NCBI RefSeq assembly: GCF_050947335.1
Contig: NC_134985.1
Location: 18,963,190 to 19,027,189, forward strand
Direction: 5' to 3'
Origin: Megachile rotundata
Taxonomy: Eukaryota; Arthropoda; Insecta; Hymenoptera; Megachilidae
DNA: 64,000 nt
Positions 26,437 to 37,193 of this stretch are shown here, piece by piece; position 1 is the stretch's first letter, and each line of letters starts with the position of its first letter. The notes under the pieces were generated by a model, which made no database searches, was not told where the DNA came from, and worked only from the letters and a program-made list of their open reading frames with translations. Made by a program: the position numbers and the translations under genes.

Positions 26437-28570
26437 AACGTCTCCATTAGAAGCAGTCGCGCCTGAGGCCCCGTGATCTCCTAATTTGCCTACCGACCCA
26501 CACGATTTCGTTGCGGTTCGATTCACGAACCGAACAACATGCGAGATACGTTTCTCGGTGCACCGAGCAATTTATTTTTTGAACGTTTGGCGTGCTTTCG
26601 TGCTTCGTGAACCACGGCTTTGTCGACCTGCGCAGTCTTTCTCTTTCGCTTCCTCTTGCAGTGGTTCCCTCGAACGAGATATTCCAGCCGGAGGGCCAAC
26701 TTCCTATTCATCTCTCTCGTTAACCACCGGACATCTTCATCGAGGATCAATGGGGAGCCTCGATGTCTCAATAATCCGACCCGCGAATTATACCGACGTC
26801 TTGTCCACCGGTCTCCGTCGTTTCGTGGATCCTCACGCGTTCGCGTGATTCCCTGATTGCCACCCCGAGACTCTTTGCTACCGTTCCTCTTTCTTACCCC
26901 TTTCTTTGTAGCATTCCGCGCGTCGAAAAAAAAGCTTCTTTGTTCCACCGAGGACCTTCGGTTTTTGCGCGTATAATTATTTCGAATACGCGGTACGCTT
27001 TTTGCCGGGGCCAATTAAGCCCGCCGGCTTCGCTCCGATTCTGGAACGTCGCCGGAAACCGTCGAATCTCCTCGGATCGAAGTTGAGAGTTTACGTCGAA
27101 TTTCGGGGGTTCGTTCTTGTCGCCTGATTCCCGGTAACGGTGATTAGTCGACGATCTATGTAAGATTGTTCGCGAGCTTACGGAGACGAGCAGAGAATTT
27201 CAAATGACTTAATCGTTCGACGATCGTTTAAGGACAGAAGCCAAAGAATTATACCAAGGACGTGTACGACGGTTACTGCCTCGCGAAAACACAGACCGTC
27301 GTAGCAGGAATGCCATTTACAACGCCCGGAGCCATTTCATTTTCCAATTACTAAATTACATGAAATTTGTGGCGGTCATCGGTAATCCAATACCACTCAT
27401 CGTTTTAATACCTAGATACTTAATGGAATCTATTAGGTATAATGAGTCATCGTTTAGAACACGCGATAGCATCGACTGACGCTTAATTTCCTTCCCCTTC
27501 GACGCAAATCGATAGGCATTCGTTGAAAATTACAGGAACCGGGTCGAGGTAATCGCGTGTTCCAGCTGACGTATCACCTGGCCAACGATTTCATCGATTT
27601 CCAAGGATAAACGCGCGTGAAAATCGATAATCGTCTGTCGCGAAAAACCTGTTGCCCCAGATCGACCAAAAAAATCGCGCGATTCGTCTCGCGGTTCGTC
27701 TTCACGATTTCCTACTAGAATAACGCTGTTCGAAGATAACCGAGGTATTCGAAGATAATCGTTTATGCGCGAGCGTGATCGCCACGAATCGAGTCAGGAA
27801 TTATCGTCGCGGCATAAATCACGATCAAACGAGCGTCTCACGGTTGTACGATTTACGAGCAGCGTGAAACTCGACGATAATTAGATCACAAGCGTTCGCT
27901 TGACGGAGAAGCTGGTAGACGAGAATCGCTCTCGTGCGAAGATAACATCAGAATTATCGTCGACAATTAATTTCGTTTGTATCGCGTGGCCTTGAACATT
28001 CAAGCGACTCGTGGCACTCGGAAGAGCAAAGAAAGCATTAAACAAAGCGATCGAACGAGAAAAGAGAGCAAGACGAGAATCCAGTGCGCCGATGATCGCT
28101 GAAATTAATATAACGAGCTTTTCTCATTAAGACGTTGGCTGTCTTTTAATTTCGCGATTTCCATTAACATTCTATAAAACATCTCGAAAGGGGAGTAAAA
28201 GATAAAAAGCATGGTTTGGTCGAGTCCGACGCGTTTCCCTGCTGTTCGAGCCATCGACCACCATTAACGAAACTCATTAATAGAGTTTATTACCCGTGCC
28301 ACGGCACTGCTATTAACGTCACCGTAAACACGACGAGCTACAGCGTCATACGGCTGACTACTTTTATCCGCACGCTCGATAAATCGATCTTGTTCGATCG
28401 GCTGACACGAACATCTTTTTCCCCTTGAACTTGACATAGCCTTGACTTCGCTGGATCTCGTTGCCGTTCGACTCGCTGCGAATCGATCCGAAGTTGTTCG
28501 GACGTCCAGACGAGAGCTACCTCGTAGTAGCTCGCATTACCAACTGACACGAGTTCCTTTCTTCGCTTCT
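26437..28570. other. non-coding stretch, no supported gene
   Basis: Frames on both strands at 26486-27014 overlap and are unrecognised. From about 27060 to 28200 the sequence is rich in CGAT/ATCG words with frequent short self-complementary pieces, but no repeat unit emerges and no frame is long. I see no gene. Confidence 0.35.
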
Positions 28571-28984
28571 ATGCGTGCGGGTTGGATGCGTAGTTGTTCA
28601 ATAGGGTGAATTCGAACGTGTAGGAGTTGGAATTGCGTAGGACGTTGATTCGTAGACTGTGAATGCGAAGGAGTTGACTTGGTAAAATTAAATTGCACAG
28701 GATATGGATGCATGGAATGTAGAATGTGGATATGGATGCGTGAAATTTGTAAGAATTTCATGCGTAGGATGTTGACTCCAGGATGGTGAAGAATGCGAAG
28801 GATGGTGTAGAAGCTGCATACAATAATGATGCACAGGGTATGGATACGTAGAATATGGATGTGTAGGATGTAGATGCCTACGGTATGGATGTGTAGGATA
28901 AGAATTCGCACAATGTAGAAGCGTAGGAGTCGAATGCGTAGGATGTGGATACGTAGAATGTGGATGCGTGGGATGTGAACGCGT
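28571..28984. repeat. 15-bp minisatellite, GTAGGATGTGGATGC family
   Basis: Units of about 15 bp such as GTAGGATGTGGATGC and GTAGAATGTGGATGC recur with substitutions and occasional interruptions. The cleanest copies are at 28740-28980. Since 15 is a multiple of 3, the minus strand keeps one frame open over 28537-28911 with a 5-residue period (HILRI-like). This is explained by the repeat, not by a gene. The word GATGCGTAG recurs here and in the 48.5-49.9 kb satellite. Confidence 0.75.
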
Positions 28985-29303
28985 TCAACGATTCAATTAA
29001 CATAAGTACTTTAATTAATATCGACAGGGCAAGTAGCGAAGCTTACACGATCGAGAAACAGGAATTACTAGTCATTATTATCAGAGGTAGTCTCGAAAAT
29101 GGTTGCGAAACACTGACCTACAGTATCGTAACTATTTCCTGTTACCGAAAGGGTTAATGAGATAAATGTTAGCCATGAACGTTATTGGATAAACGTGGGA
29201 CGCTGGATCGACTGCAAGAAGAGCAACAAAGGTTTCCCTCGGCGCGAGCGATTAGCGGCCGTGCAATCAGCTCGCGTTAAGAATCCACCTTAAGTCGAGT
29301 CTG

Positions 29304-29386
29304 GTGCTCTCGGATGGTCGACTAACTCGCGCTTAAGTCGAGTTAGGCTTTAGTTAAGTCGAGCCAACGGCTATTCTCGAGAGCAC
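29304..29386. repeat. nested inverted repeats with repeated TTAAGTCGAG
   Basis: GTGCTCTCG (29304-29312) pairs with CGAGAGCAC (29378-29386). Inside it CTAACTCG (29322-29329) pairs with CGAGTTAG (29339-29346). The word TTAAGTCGAG occurs three times at 29290-29363. The arrangement could fold as a two-stem structure or be the remains of a small duplicated element. No gene lies against it. Confidence 0.5.
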
Positions 29387-32300
29387 GCCATCAGCCCGTG
29401 GCGAAGCGTGTACACTCGCGTGGAAAGGAATGCCTTGCAGCGTTCCGCTTTCCTCTTTCCTCTTGATTGATGCCGCCAGCTATGTTCTTCGCCCTACCAC
29501 GATGTACTCGCGCGGGAAAACGTGGTTCCGCGAGGAGTTTCTCTTCGGTTAACACGCGGGATATTTATACATTATCGCGAGGCGTTTCGAACAGCACCCC
29601 CCCTGCTGACGATTCTCCACAGCGACATTCTTTCCTAGGAAATGCTCCGCGTTCTTGCTGCTTGATTATTTCTCGAGCCAACTTTGACGCTAAATTAACA
29701 CGTTGGAATTTAAAGGATCTGTCGAGTGTACGATACGCTCGGGCTAATATAAAATAAACGATTCGCGAACAGTTTACGTCGAGATGAAAGGAACATCGGA
29801 GATTCGTTGGAACTCGAAGACCACCTGGAAGTCGGATACCACGGTTAACCTCATGCTATAATCCCGCGGTATTATCTCTAGCTCTACGATTAAGTACGTC
29901 GATTCGGATCGCTGCTTGTTAGCACCCGACACAGTTGTCAAAATTCGAGCACGAAGAGGTGGATCCTGAACAGGGTTAATGGTTTTTTAACGAACAGCAC
30001 TCGGTCAATTTATATCGCGCCGTTTCTGTTCCGCTTGCACGCTCCGCTGAAGCATCCATCATAATCAGCATTCGTTGGATCAACGACAGCTTAATTAAAT
30101 TCCGACAGGACCCCGTCAGCTACTCGAAGGAATTCCCGTTTCGCCGTATCCGGTGGAACAAGGGAACAAAGAGAAATTGGAGCAGAACGAACTCGTTTGA
30201 TGTGGCAACGCGTTTACGTGACTCCGAGCGCACCGATCGCGAAAAACAACGCGCGTACACGTGTTGCCGGACTAATATGGCGTTACACGTGTTACGCGAG
30301 TTACACCTTCGACAGGCGAACGAGCAACGTCTTAATTTCGCGCTCGATAAGGCTAATAATTCCCTACTTGATCGCGTATCGTGCTCGAGAACCTCTCGAT
30401 TAATACATAACGCTGACGCGTACTTTATATCTGGTGCACAGCTGCTCGATTACGGCGTGTATCGTTTGTTTGATCGTTCGAATGATGAATGAAAAACTCG
30501 ATCGAGACGATCAGTACCGTGTTGTTTCGTTGCTCTCTTATTAGAGCGATAATGAGTCACATTTCGTTCTTGGCTAGTCTTTAGTTTCTAACGCATCCCA
30601 TCGTTCGAGAGTGCTCGTGATTTGTTAGTGGGTCTTCCTCTTTCTTTGCCATTTCGGATGAATACCATTGTGCAAGTAATCGAACGAAAAGATTCATACC
30701 CACGCGTTTCGCTGAAAGATCACACGAGAAAGCACAAAGACGAATCGTCGCGAATGCTATTCAGCAATCGCAACGTGGGAAGTTATGATATTTAACGAGG
30801 GAAACGGACTGAAATCGTTAACGATCCACAATGCCTTTCCATTTCACGCATTTCTGCATACGCTGCTGGAATTTCCGCGATCCTGCGATCGATACAACAC
30901 CCGCAGCTCGGCAGATGATGCATATCAAACGAAGAAACAGGGACACAATGGGGTACACAATGCGCAAATGTCTCGAACAGAATCTGATTACACAAAAGTT
31001 TCACAAAAGAACTCGTGTCGCAACCGAACGGAGATTTTTATCGACGGTTTGTTCCACATCGGGATCAGCGAGAAATTTACTGTTTCCCTTCGATACGCAT
31101 TTTGAATTTCAATCGCTAGACACAATCGCTATCGATACATCCTTTCGAGATAAATTCAAACAACTTCTCTGAAGAGAGAGTTTGAGAAGTCAAACTTATG
31201 AATTAATGAGGGATCTATATAAGCTTAATTATAGTCGATGTTTGCGAAATCATCCGGTTTCTTTTCTGAGTATTTTTTTAATTCACGGAGCTAATCATAC
31301 AGCGCTAATATTATTTACGCCCACGTTTATTATCTCTTAATTATCTGTCTATTATTATAAGCTGTATATCAAAAATTCAGTACATCTTGACGTGATGTGT
31401 TATTTCGAATACGATACAAATAGATGCATGTACGTTTCGAGAGTTTGTGTTGGGTATAATCTACGAACGCATTTATTGTTGCGATAATGGGGCCGTAATT
31501 GAGGTGAGTACATTCACGATGCGTTACATAATACGGGAAGAAAGTGTGTGAAAATTCTTACGCGATATCCATCTGTTGGTTACGAGTATGGCAGTATTCA
31601 ATTACGTGTGCTAATTGACAGGTGTTGTTACAACGAAATTGAAGGCTCGATGAAACGAATAATTACGAGGTGATCGCTGAAAGCATCTAAATCGATGTTA
31701 ATCGCTTCAGGAAATGAAATTCTCTTAACATTCATAATCAACTTGATTTACAACTTACATAAATTCTAAATTTGACAGACGTTAACACTTCAGGTAAACT
31801 AATGTGTCAATTATACGAGTAATTACGACGTTATAAATATCTGCACAAACACTTCAACTTTCTTGATATACAACACTACATTCCCTCGCGTATTCATGAA
31901 TTTCGAAACTGAAATGACTTAGGATCAATGAAGCGAAAAATCAAAACGATCGATGTAAATTGGTACACACTCGTTATGCTTCTACGTTTGGATAGGTGTT
32001 GTTGCACGCCAATGTTTTCCCTTCGAGGCGCGTAAACCGCAAACGACGCCTATCGTGTAGGACATCGAAGAAGAAACATCGTCCTCGACCCCGTTAGGCA
32101 GTTCGATAATTGACGTCGAGGCGTCATAAATAGCAGTGTCCCCAGGATTACACGTTTTCTCGCGGCGATTAACAATTATAATTATCCCGCTGCAAGCGTC
32201 CGAGCGATTCCACGAGCGTGCATTCTCGCGGCGTGGCGCGAGAAGCGTTGGCGCGAGGGCTGCAACCAATTTGCGTACTTCTATAAATGCAGGTACCGGT

Positions 32301-33608
32301 ACCTTGTAACCGTCGAGTAGCCAGTAAATGTTCCTAGGCGTTCAGTACCGGCTGTTTTCCGTATTATACATAATGCATGAGCCGGTATGCGGTTTCTTCC
32401 TCGTTCCCCTGGATCTCGCGCCTGGACCACTGACTTTCCTCGCTATTCGCTAATTAAGAAGCAGCTGGATTTATCCGACGACGATTAAGTCCCGTGTCCA
32501 CGGGGTGTCGAATTGTTTTCACGCTCGCGCGGTCTGTGGCCAGAATAACGCGCCGCTTCGTGGTCGGCCAAGTAGCGGCAAGTATTTGCTATATGGACGT
32601 TAGGCTGCGTTAAGAAAGTAATTAACGCGAGAGGTGTAATCCTCGGGGTAATAAGGCTTCGAGAGTTGGTCGAATTCCTCCTTTTTTCTGCCTTCGCCGA
32701 CTTTAATGATCCGCTCTTCATACGACCATATTGCCGTAGGTAATTAGGGAATCGTTTCGTTAACGTTTCTACTACGATATAATTTTCTGCACGGCGATAA
32801 ACGAGGAAGGATCAAGTTTTGCATACAACGTGTAATTGGATGGGGAGATTTAATCCTCGCATGACGAATGTGGCCTCATTTTTATTCTCTTCGTATCGCG
32901 CTTTTGTGTCTACATTGCTTTACGAGTGCAAACATGTACTTACACCTTGTTATTTATCTGTGAAAATATTCAAGCTCTCAAACTTACAAATTTAATATTT
33001 TCAAATTCTCATACGGATGGTTGCATACAGTTTTCGTTTACGATACAGGGCTGATAACGCGAGTAACCGAGCTCGTTTCGAGCAGGTTTCTAACGCAAAG
33101 AAGATGAATTTCTCGGCGTGGCTAATGACGCTTCTTGTCCACGAATTCATCTTATAAGGATGTTCTTCTCGTGATGGTTTTCGCGATGCGAAAAGGACCG
33201 TGCCGGTGCATAAATATGCATGCGTCCGCCGGTGGCTCTTGTACCTTTGCCCCCTCTGGTTTTTGCTAATACGCGAACCTCCTTAAAAATGTAGCCCTTC
33301 GTCGTTTCGTCGGACAAAATACCGACCTCTGTTACCGATATATCACTGGTTATGACGCGACACGATAATAAATTAAGCAACCTTGTTGTCGAAAAGGAAT
33401 ACGATCTTACGGTGCAATTTTGCGATAGGAAGTTTATTTATGGTGGTATTGCGCTCAGGGTTTTGCGACGATACTCTTAATTAACTTCATGATTTATTTC
33501 AAGCGACAGAACCGCACTTATTTATTGCAAGATAATTTTATCACGAAATTGAAATAATTTCAGTGGATTGTATAGTGGGAGCATGCTCAGAATTTGTAGA
33601 CAAACGCT
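29387..33608. other. non-coding stretch, no supported gene
   Basis: The left part is CpG-rich and the part after about 31180 is A/T-rich with few open frames. A donor-like TTGAG|GTGAGTAC occurs at 31502 (+) without a convincing exon before it. Frames at 30785-31172 (+) and 31982-32269 (minus) are unrecognised. I see no repeat or RNA gene. Confidence 0.35.
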
Positions 33609-34026
33609 TTAACGCAGGGTATTATACTAAACCGGCATATAATGTGCACTTAATTTGAAATTATAAATGAAGCTAAAAAGTAAATAAACAAATGACGAAG
33701 CAAATTAGTACACACATTTATGATCTTGATGAAAATCAATGATGATTTCAAGGAATGTAACAAAATGTGTAGCTTATAATAAGAAACTTGTGGTTTTAGT
33801 GTCAACACTAAACCTACCGGCATATAATGTGTACTTCATTTGAAATTAAAAATGAAGTTAAGAAATAAATAAACAAACGACGAAATATAAATTAGTACAC
33901 ACATTTATTCTTTATCTTGATGAAAATCAATGCTGATTTCAAGGAATGCACTTTAACAAACTGTGCATCTTATAATAAGAAACTTGTGAAGCGGTCATTT
34001 GACCGGTTTGGTAGTTTTAGCGTTAA
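33609..34026. mobile_element. tandem pair of piggyBac-like MITEs sharing a junction
   Basis: Two related non-coding units lie head to tail. Copy 1 spans 33613-33801 and copy 2 spans 33806-34022. Outer flanks are TTAA (33609-33612 and 34023-34026), and the junction is TCAA (33802-33805), one base from TTAA. Both copies share ACCGGCATATAATGTG near the start and CTTATAATAAGAAACTTGTG near the end. Termini read CGCAGGGTATTATACTAAACC at the left and, in reverse complement, CGCTAAAACTACCAAACC at the right. TTAA target duplication and short inverted termini are typical of piggyBac-type elements. No transposase frame is present, so they would be moved in trans. Copy 2 has an extra GGTCATTTGACC palindrome before its right end. 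Confidence 0.7.
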
Positions 34027-35950
34027 TGAATGACTTGTAAAATTTTGTTTGATAAATTATAAAAAGTATCGGAACAAGAATCCGTATGTCCAGTATGAAA
34101 TTGCAGAATCTCGACAATCTCCAGATATAGGTAAGATCGAAGGGTTTGAAAATACCAAGAAGAAAGCAATGTCGATTCGTCAGCCTTCAAAGGGACCGGC
34201 GATATGTAAATAGGCTCGCGATTTCCTGGTGGAACGTAGTCTCGGCGAGGGTGCATCGATACACGTTGGCATACGTTCTTGTTGGCTGTCGGTTGTCGGG
34301 GGTCGGGAGGGCACGTTATCGCGCGAATCCGTGCACCGCGGGTCCAAGAATTTCCAGAGAAGCTCCGTATGCATATGCATGCATCCGCTGCGTATACACG
34401 GCGACGCCGGTAGACGTCGGATAGGAAATAACTGCCAATTAGCGCGAGCCCCCAACGGAGGAAACTTGAGTACAAGCCGCCTCCGCTCGCTGGTGACTCA
34501 CTTTTCATTGTAAGCTTCTTAGGCATACACACGATGCTCGTTACAGCTGGACGTTCTCCAGGATTCAGGAGTAAGCCGCCAGAAGATGTCATCGGACGAA
34601 CATTTCTTCGAGAATTCATTATTATCTCGATAGGGATCAGCGAGGAGTTTTATCAACGTTTAGCGGAATTACTCGTTTCTGATGATCTCGTCAGCCTTGA
34701 CGTCGTTATACGCGATATCACCGCTGCAACTTCTGTGGAGTAACCGGTGGCGCCAAGAAATTGCATTATCGATCTTGTCACTAGCGATAAGTAATTCTCG
34801 CTCGTTATTTGCCTTCTGGAGGCTAGTTATAGCGCGCACGCAATCGAGATTGCCCACATTAATTAAGCACGAGATCAGGTTGCTCGGAGTAGTCCAATAT
34901 ATCGGCTTGGTTACCGGTTAGTCCAATTTGTTATTACTCGGTCAGTGTTAATCTTACGCGTGATACGCTCGTATCCCGTTCCTAACAGTAATCGTTGAAC
35001 CGTATTACATGGGGGTACTGGGAACGGACACGTGGATCGATTCGTGACCATAAGGGGGTAGAGTCATTGTCAAAAGTTGAGATTGCACGAACTGTAAAAC
35101 GAAACAAGAGAAGTTGACGTGGCATGAATGCTTCCGAAGGGTGGCTCGGTAACTTTAGAAGCAGTGTTCATAAATAATTTATTTCCCCTGTGTAAAATAT
35201 CTAATATAACCATATGCACCCCGGTCTCGTTTCTTTGACAGGATAAGAACCGGATTTTTGAGCTTTCACTGAAACGCGAATGGGAAATTCTTCGAGACAG
35301 GAGCGAATAGTAATCGATATTTTTTGCTAATTACAAATAGCTTTATAATTATACCTCTCGTGTCAGTGGGACCGATATCACATTCCTTTTTTCACGCACC
35401 TCGTTACCGGCACCGTTTTTTCAATACTCAGTTGTACGATCTAGATTTAATTATCTTTCGTGTAAGCCGAGCAGACCGATTAATCGACAGCAAATTATAC
35501 ACCGTTCGGTGATTAAAAAATGAGGGGGAAACCCGCGTAATGCATCGATGGGAGAAAAATGTGCCGCGATCACGCAACCACCGCGAACACCATATGCCCC
35601 GCTGAATTTTATCACCGTGGATCACGAACGGTTCGTTTATTCGTTTCGTTACTGTATCACCCCCAATCACACGAATTTTCTACGCATCTGCTTCGTTCCC
35701 CGCGATGCAGCCGCGCGTGTCCACACGCTCGAGAAATCGAGTCTGCGAGCTTTCCACGAGCGCTTTTTCGTCGCGGTTCGAGAAGCAGCTGCGTGTTTCT
35801 CATCGAGGGGTTGCCGGTTTCTGAACGGAAATGAACCCGATTGATCAATATTTATAATGGCTGGTTGCAACGTCGGAAGGGGTGATGGCAATTTATATCG
35901 ACAATAGAATTTAATAAAGTTCTGTTTGTCGTCGTTCGATTCAATATACT
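34027..35950. other. non-coding stretch, no supported gene
   Basis: Overlapping frames on both strands at 34023-34619 partly start inside the MITE and match nothing known. A CpG-rich block at about 34180-34480 contains a GTATGCATATGCATGCATCC string rich in ATGCAT palindromes. Otherwise I see nothing. Confidence 0.35.
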
Positions 35951-36177
35951 TTAACCCTTTACTCTCCATAATTTCTGTTATATATAAATAGATAAAAAAT
36001 GGGGTTCTCAGTAAAATACATTGTAACAAAGTATGTGACAAATACATTTTTCATTTATTATAAATAGTAAATAAATGAAAATATACAATTCAACCAATCT
36101 ATTTATCTGAATTATTCATAAGGTCCAAAAGAAATGTGATGTCAAGCTACACTCGACATAGGAGTGCAAAGGGTTAA
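35951..36177. mobile_element. piggyBac-like MITE, 219 bp
   Basis: TTAA at 35951-35954 and at 36174-36177 flank a 219-bp A/T-rich element (35955-36173). Its ends are CCCTTTACTCTCC on the left and GGAGTGCAAAGGG on the right, and the right end in reverse complement is CCCTTTGCACTCC. The termini match at 11 of 13 bases. CCC-starting inverted repeats next to a TTAA duplication are the signature of piggyBac superfamily elements. There is no open frame for a transposase. The interior is unique A/T-rich DNA, so it is a non-autonomous deletion derivative. Confidence 0.8.
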
Positions 36178-37145
36178 AAGAATTAGCGATAGATTGGTTT
36201 AGATCACAAGTTCAGACACAAAGTTTAGAGTAGCTACAAAAATAGATGTGAAAGTAATCAAATGCGCTTTTGGGGATTCAAACAGTCGACTATATAAATA
36301 TTTGTGTTCGTAGACGAATGTTATAAAGTCGTAGAGAGGATTGTAAGTAAAAAGTTCCGTCTCCCACAGTGTGCAAAAAGGAAGATTCACGCTGTCCCGG
36401 CGAAGAATTAACTCATACACGACCGATAAATTTCCGTGGTGTACGTAAAATAAACCCGATGATATACGAGCCACGATATTCGTAATTTTCACGACGGCAA
36501 TTCACTGATAGCTGTATTCTCATGAAAGCTACTCGCGGACAGGCGAAATATTGCGTACGCCTCTGCGTCTGCCCACCGTGATATAAATGCTGTGCCAAGG
36601 ATAGGCATCGTTGATCGCGCGGCAAACATAAGCAGGTAGGTCAGTCAGCCGGTGAAAATTGCCTTCGAGGAGACGACGCGCGTACGCGCTTATGTACCCG
36701 AGGGTAGTCATCAAAGGCACCAGCTTTTCTCGTGTGTACTCGTGGAAAAGTTAGCCGTGTGCCACGGGTGTATCGCGATCGTTCGTTTCACTGAAACTAA
36801 TGTCTCAATTCATGGAAACATTATACCGTGCATTACCAAGAAGGGAAACGAGCAACTCGGAGCCGGTTGTTTGAACGCGCAATGTTATCTTGTCATTATC
36901 TGTGCCATTTGCAAGTTTGTCTTTTAAACGCGGCTCGTAATTTTTCAGCCGATAGCCTATCATCAACCTTTTTGCATCGGGGCATGAAGAAGCCGCGGTG
37001 TCTTTGAAATTATGATCAGAATACGTAATTCTAGAGGAGCGATTACTCTAGCGAGTGAATTTTAAGGTTCATTAGCGTAATCTTCTTTTTGTGCATGCTA
37101 TACACAACGAAACCCCTTGGGGATCAAAATTTAATAGCATTCTAA
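36178..37145. other. non-coding stretch, no supported gene
   Basis: A/T-rich at both ends, with unrecognised frames at 36199-36492 and 36413-36720 (minus) and 36652-36927 (+). I see no repeat or RNA gene. Confidence 0.35.
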
Positions 37146-37193
37146 TTTAAAGATCGATCAAACTAAACTTATTCACGTTGATAGATCTTTAAA
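37146..37193. repeat. near-perfect hairpin, 16-bp stem
   Basis: TTTAAAGATCGATCAA (37146-37161) pairs with TTGATAGATCTTTAAA (37178-37193), with one mismatch, around a 16-base loop. The stem is too short for a normal animal microRNA precursor, and the flanks do not extend the pairing. It could be a cruciform-prone site, a transposon remnant or a transcription-factor half-site pair. Confidence 0.6.

Noticed and set aside
29143..29157. CGAAAGGGTTAA, like a piggyBac right end
   Set aside because: No matching TTAACCCTTT left end upstream within a reasonable distance.
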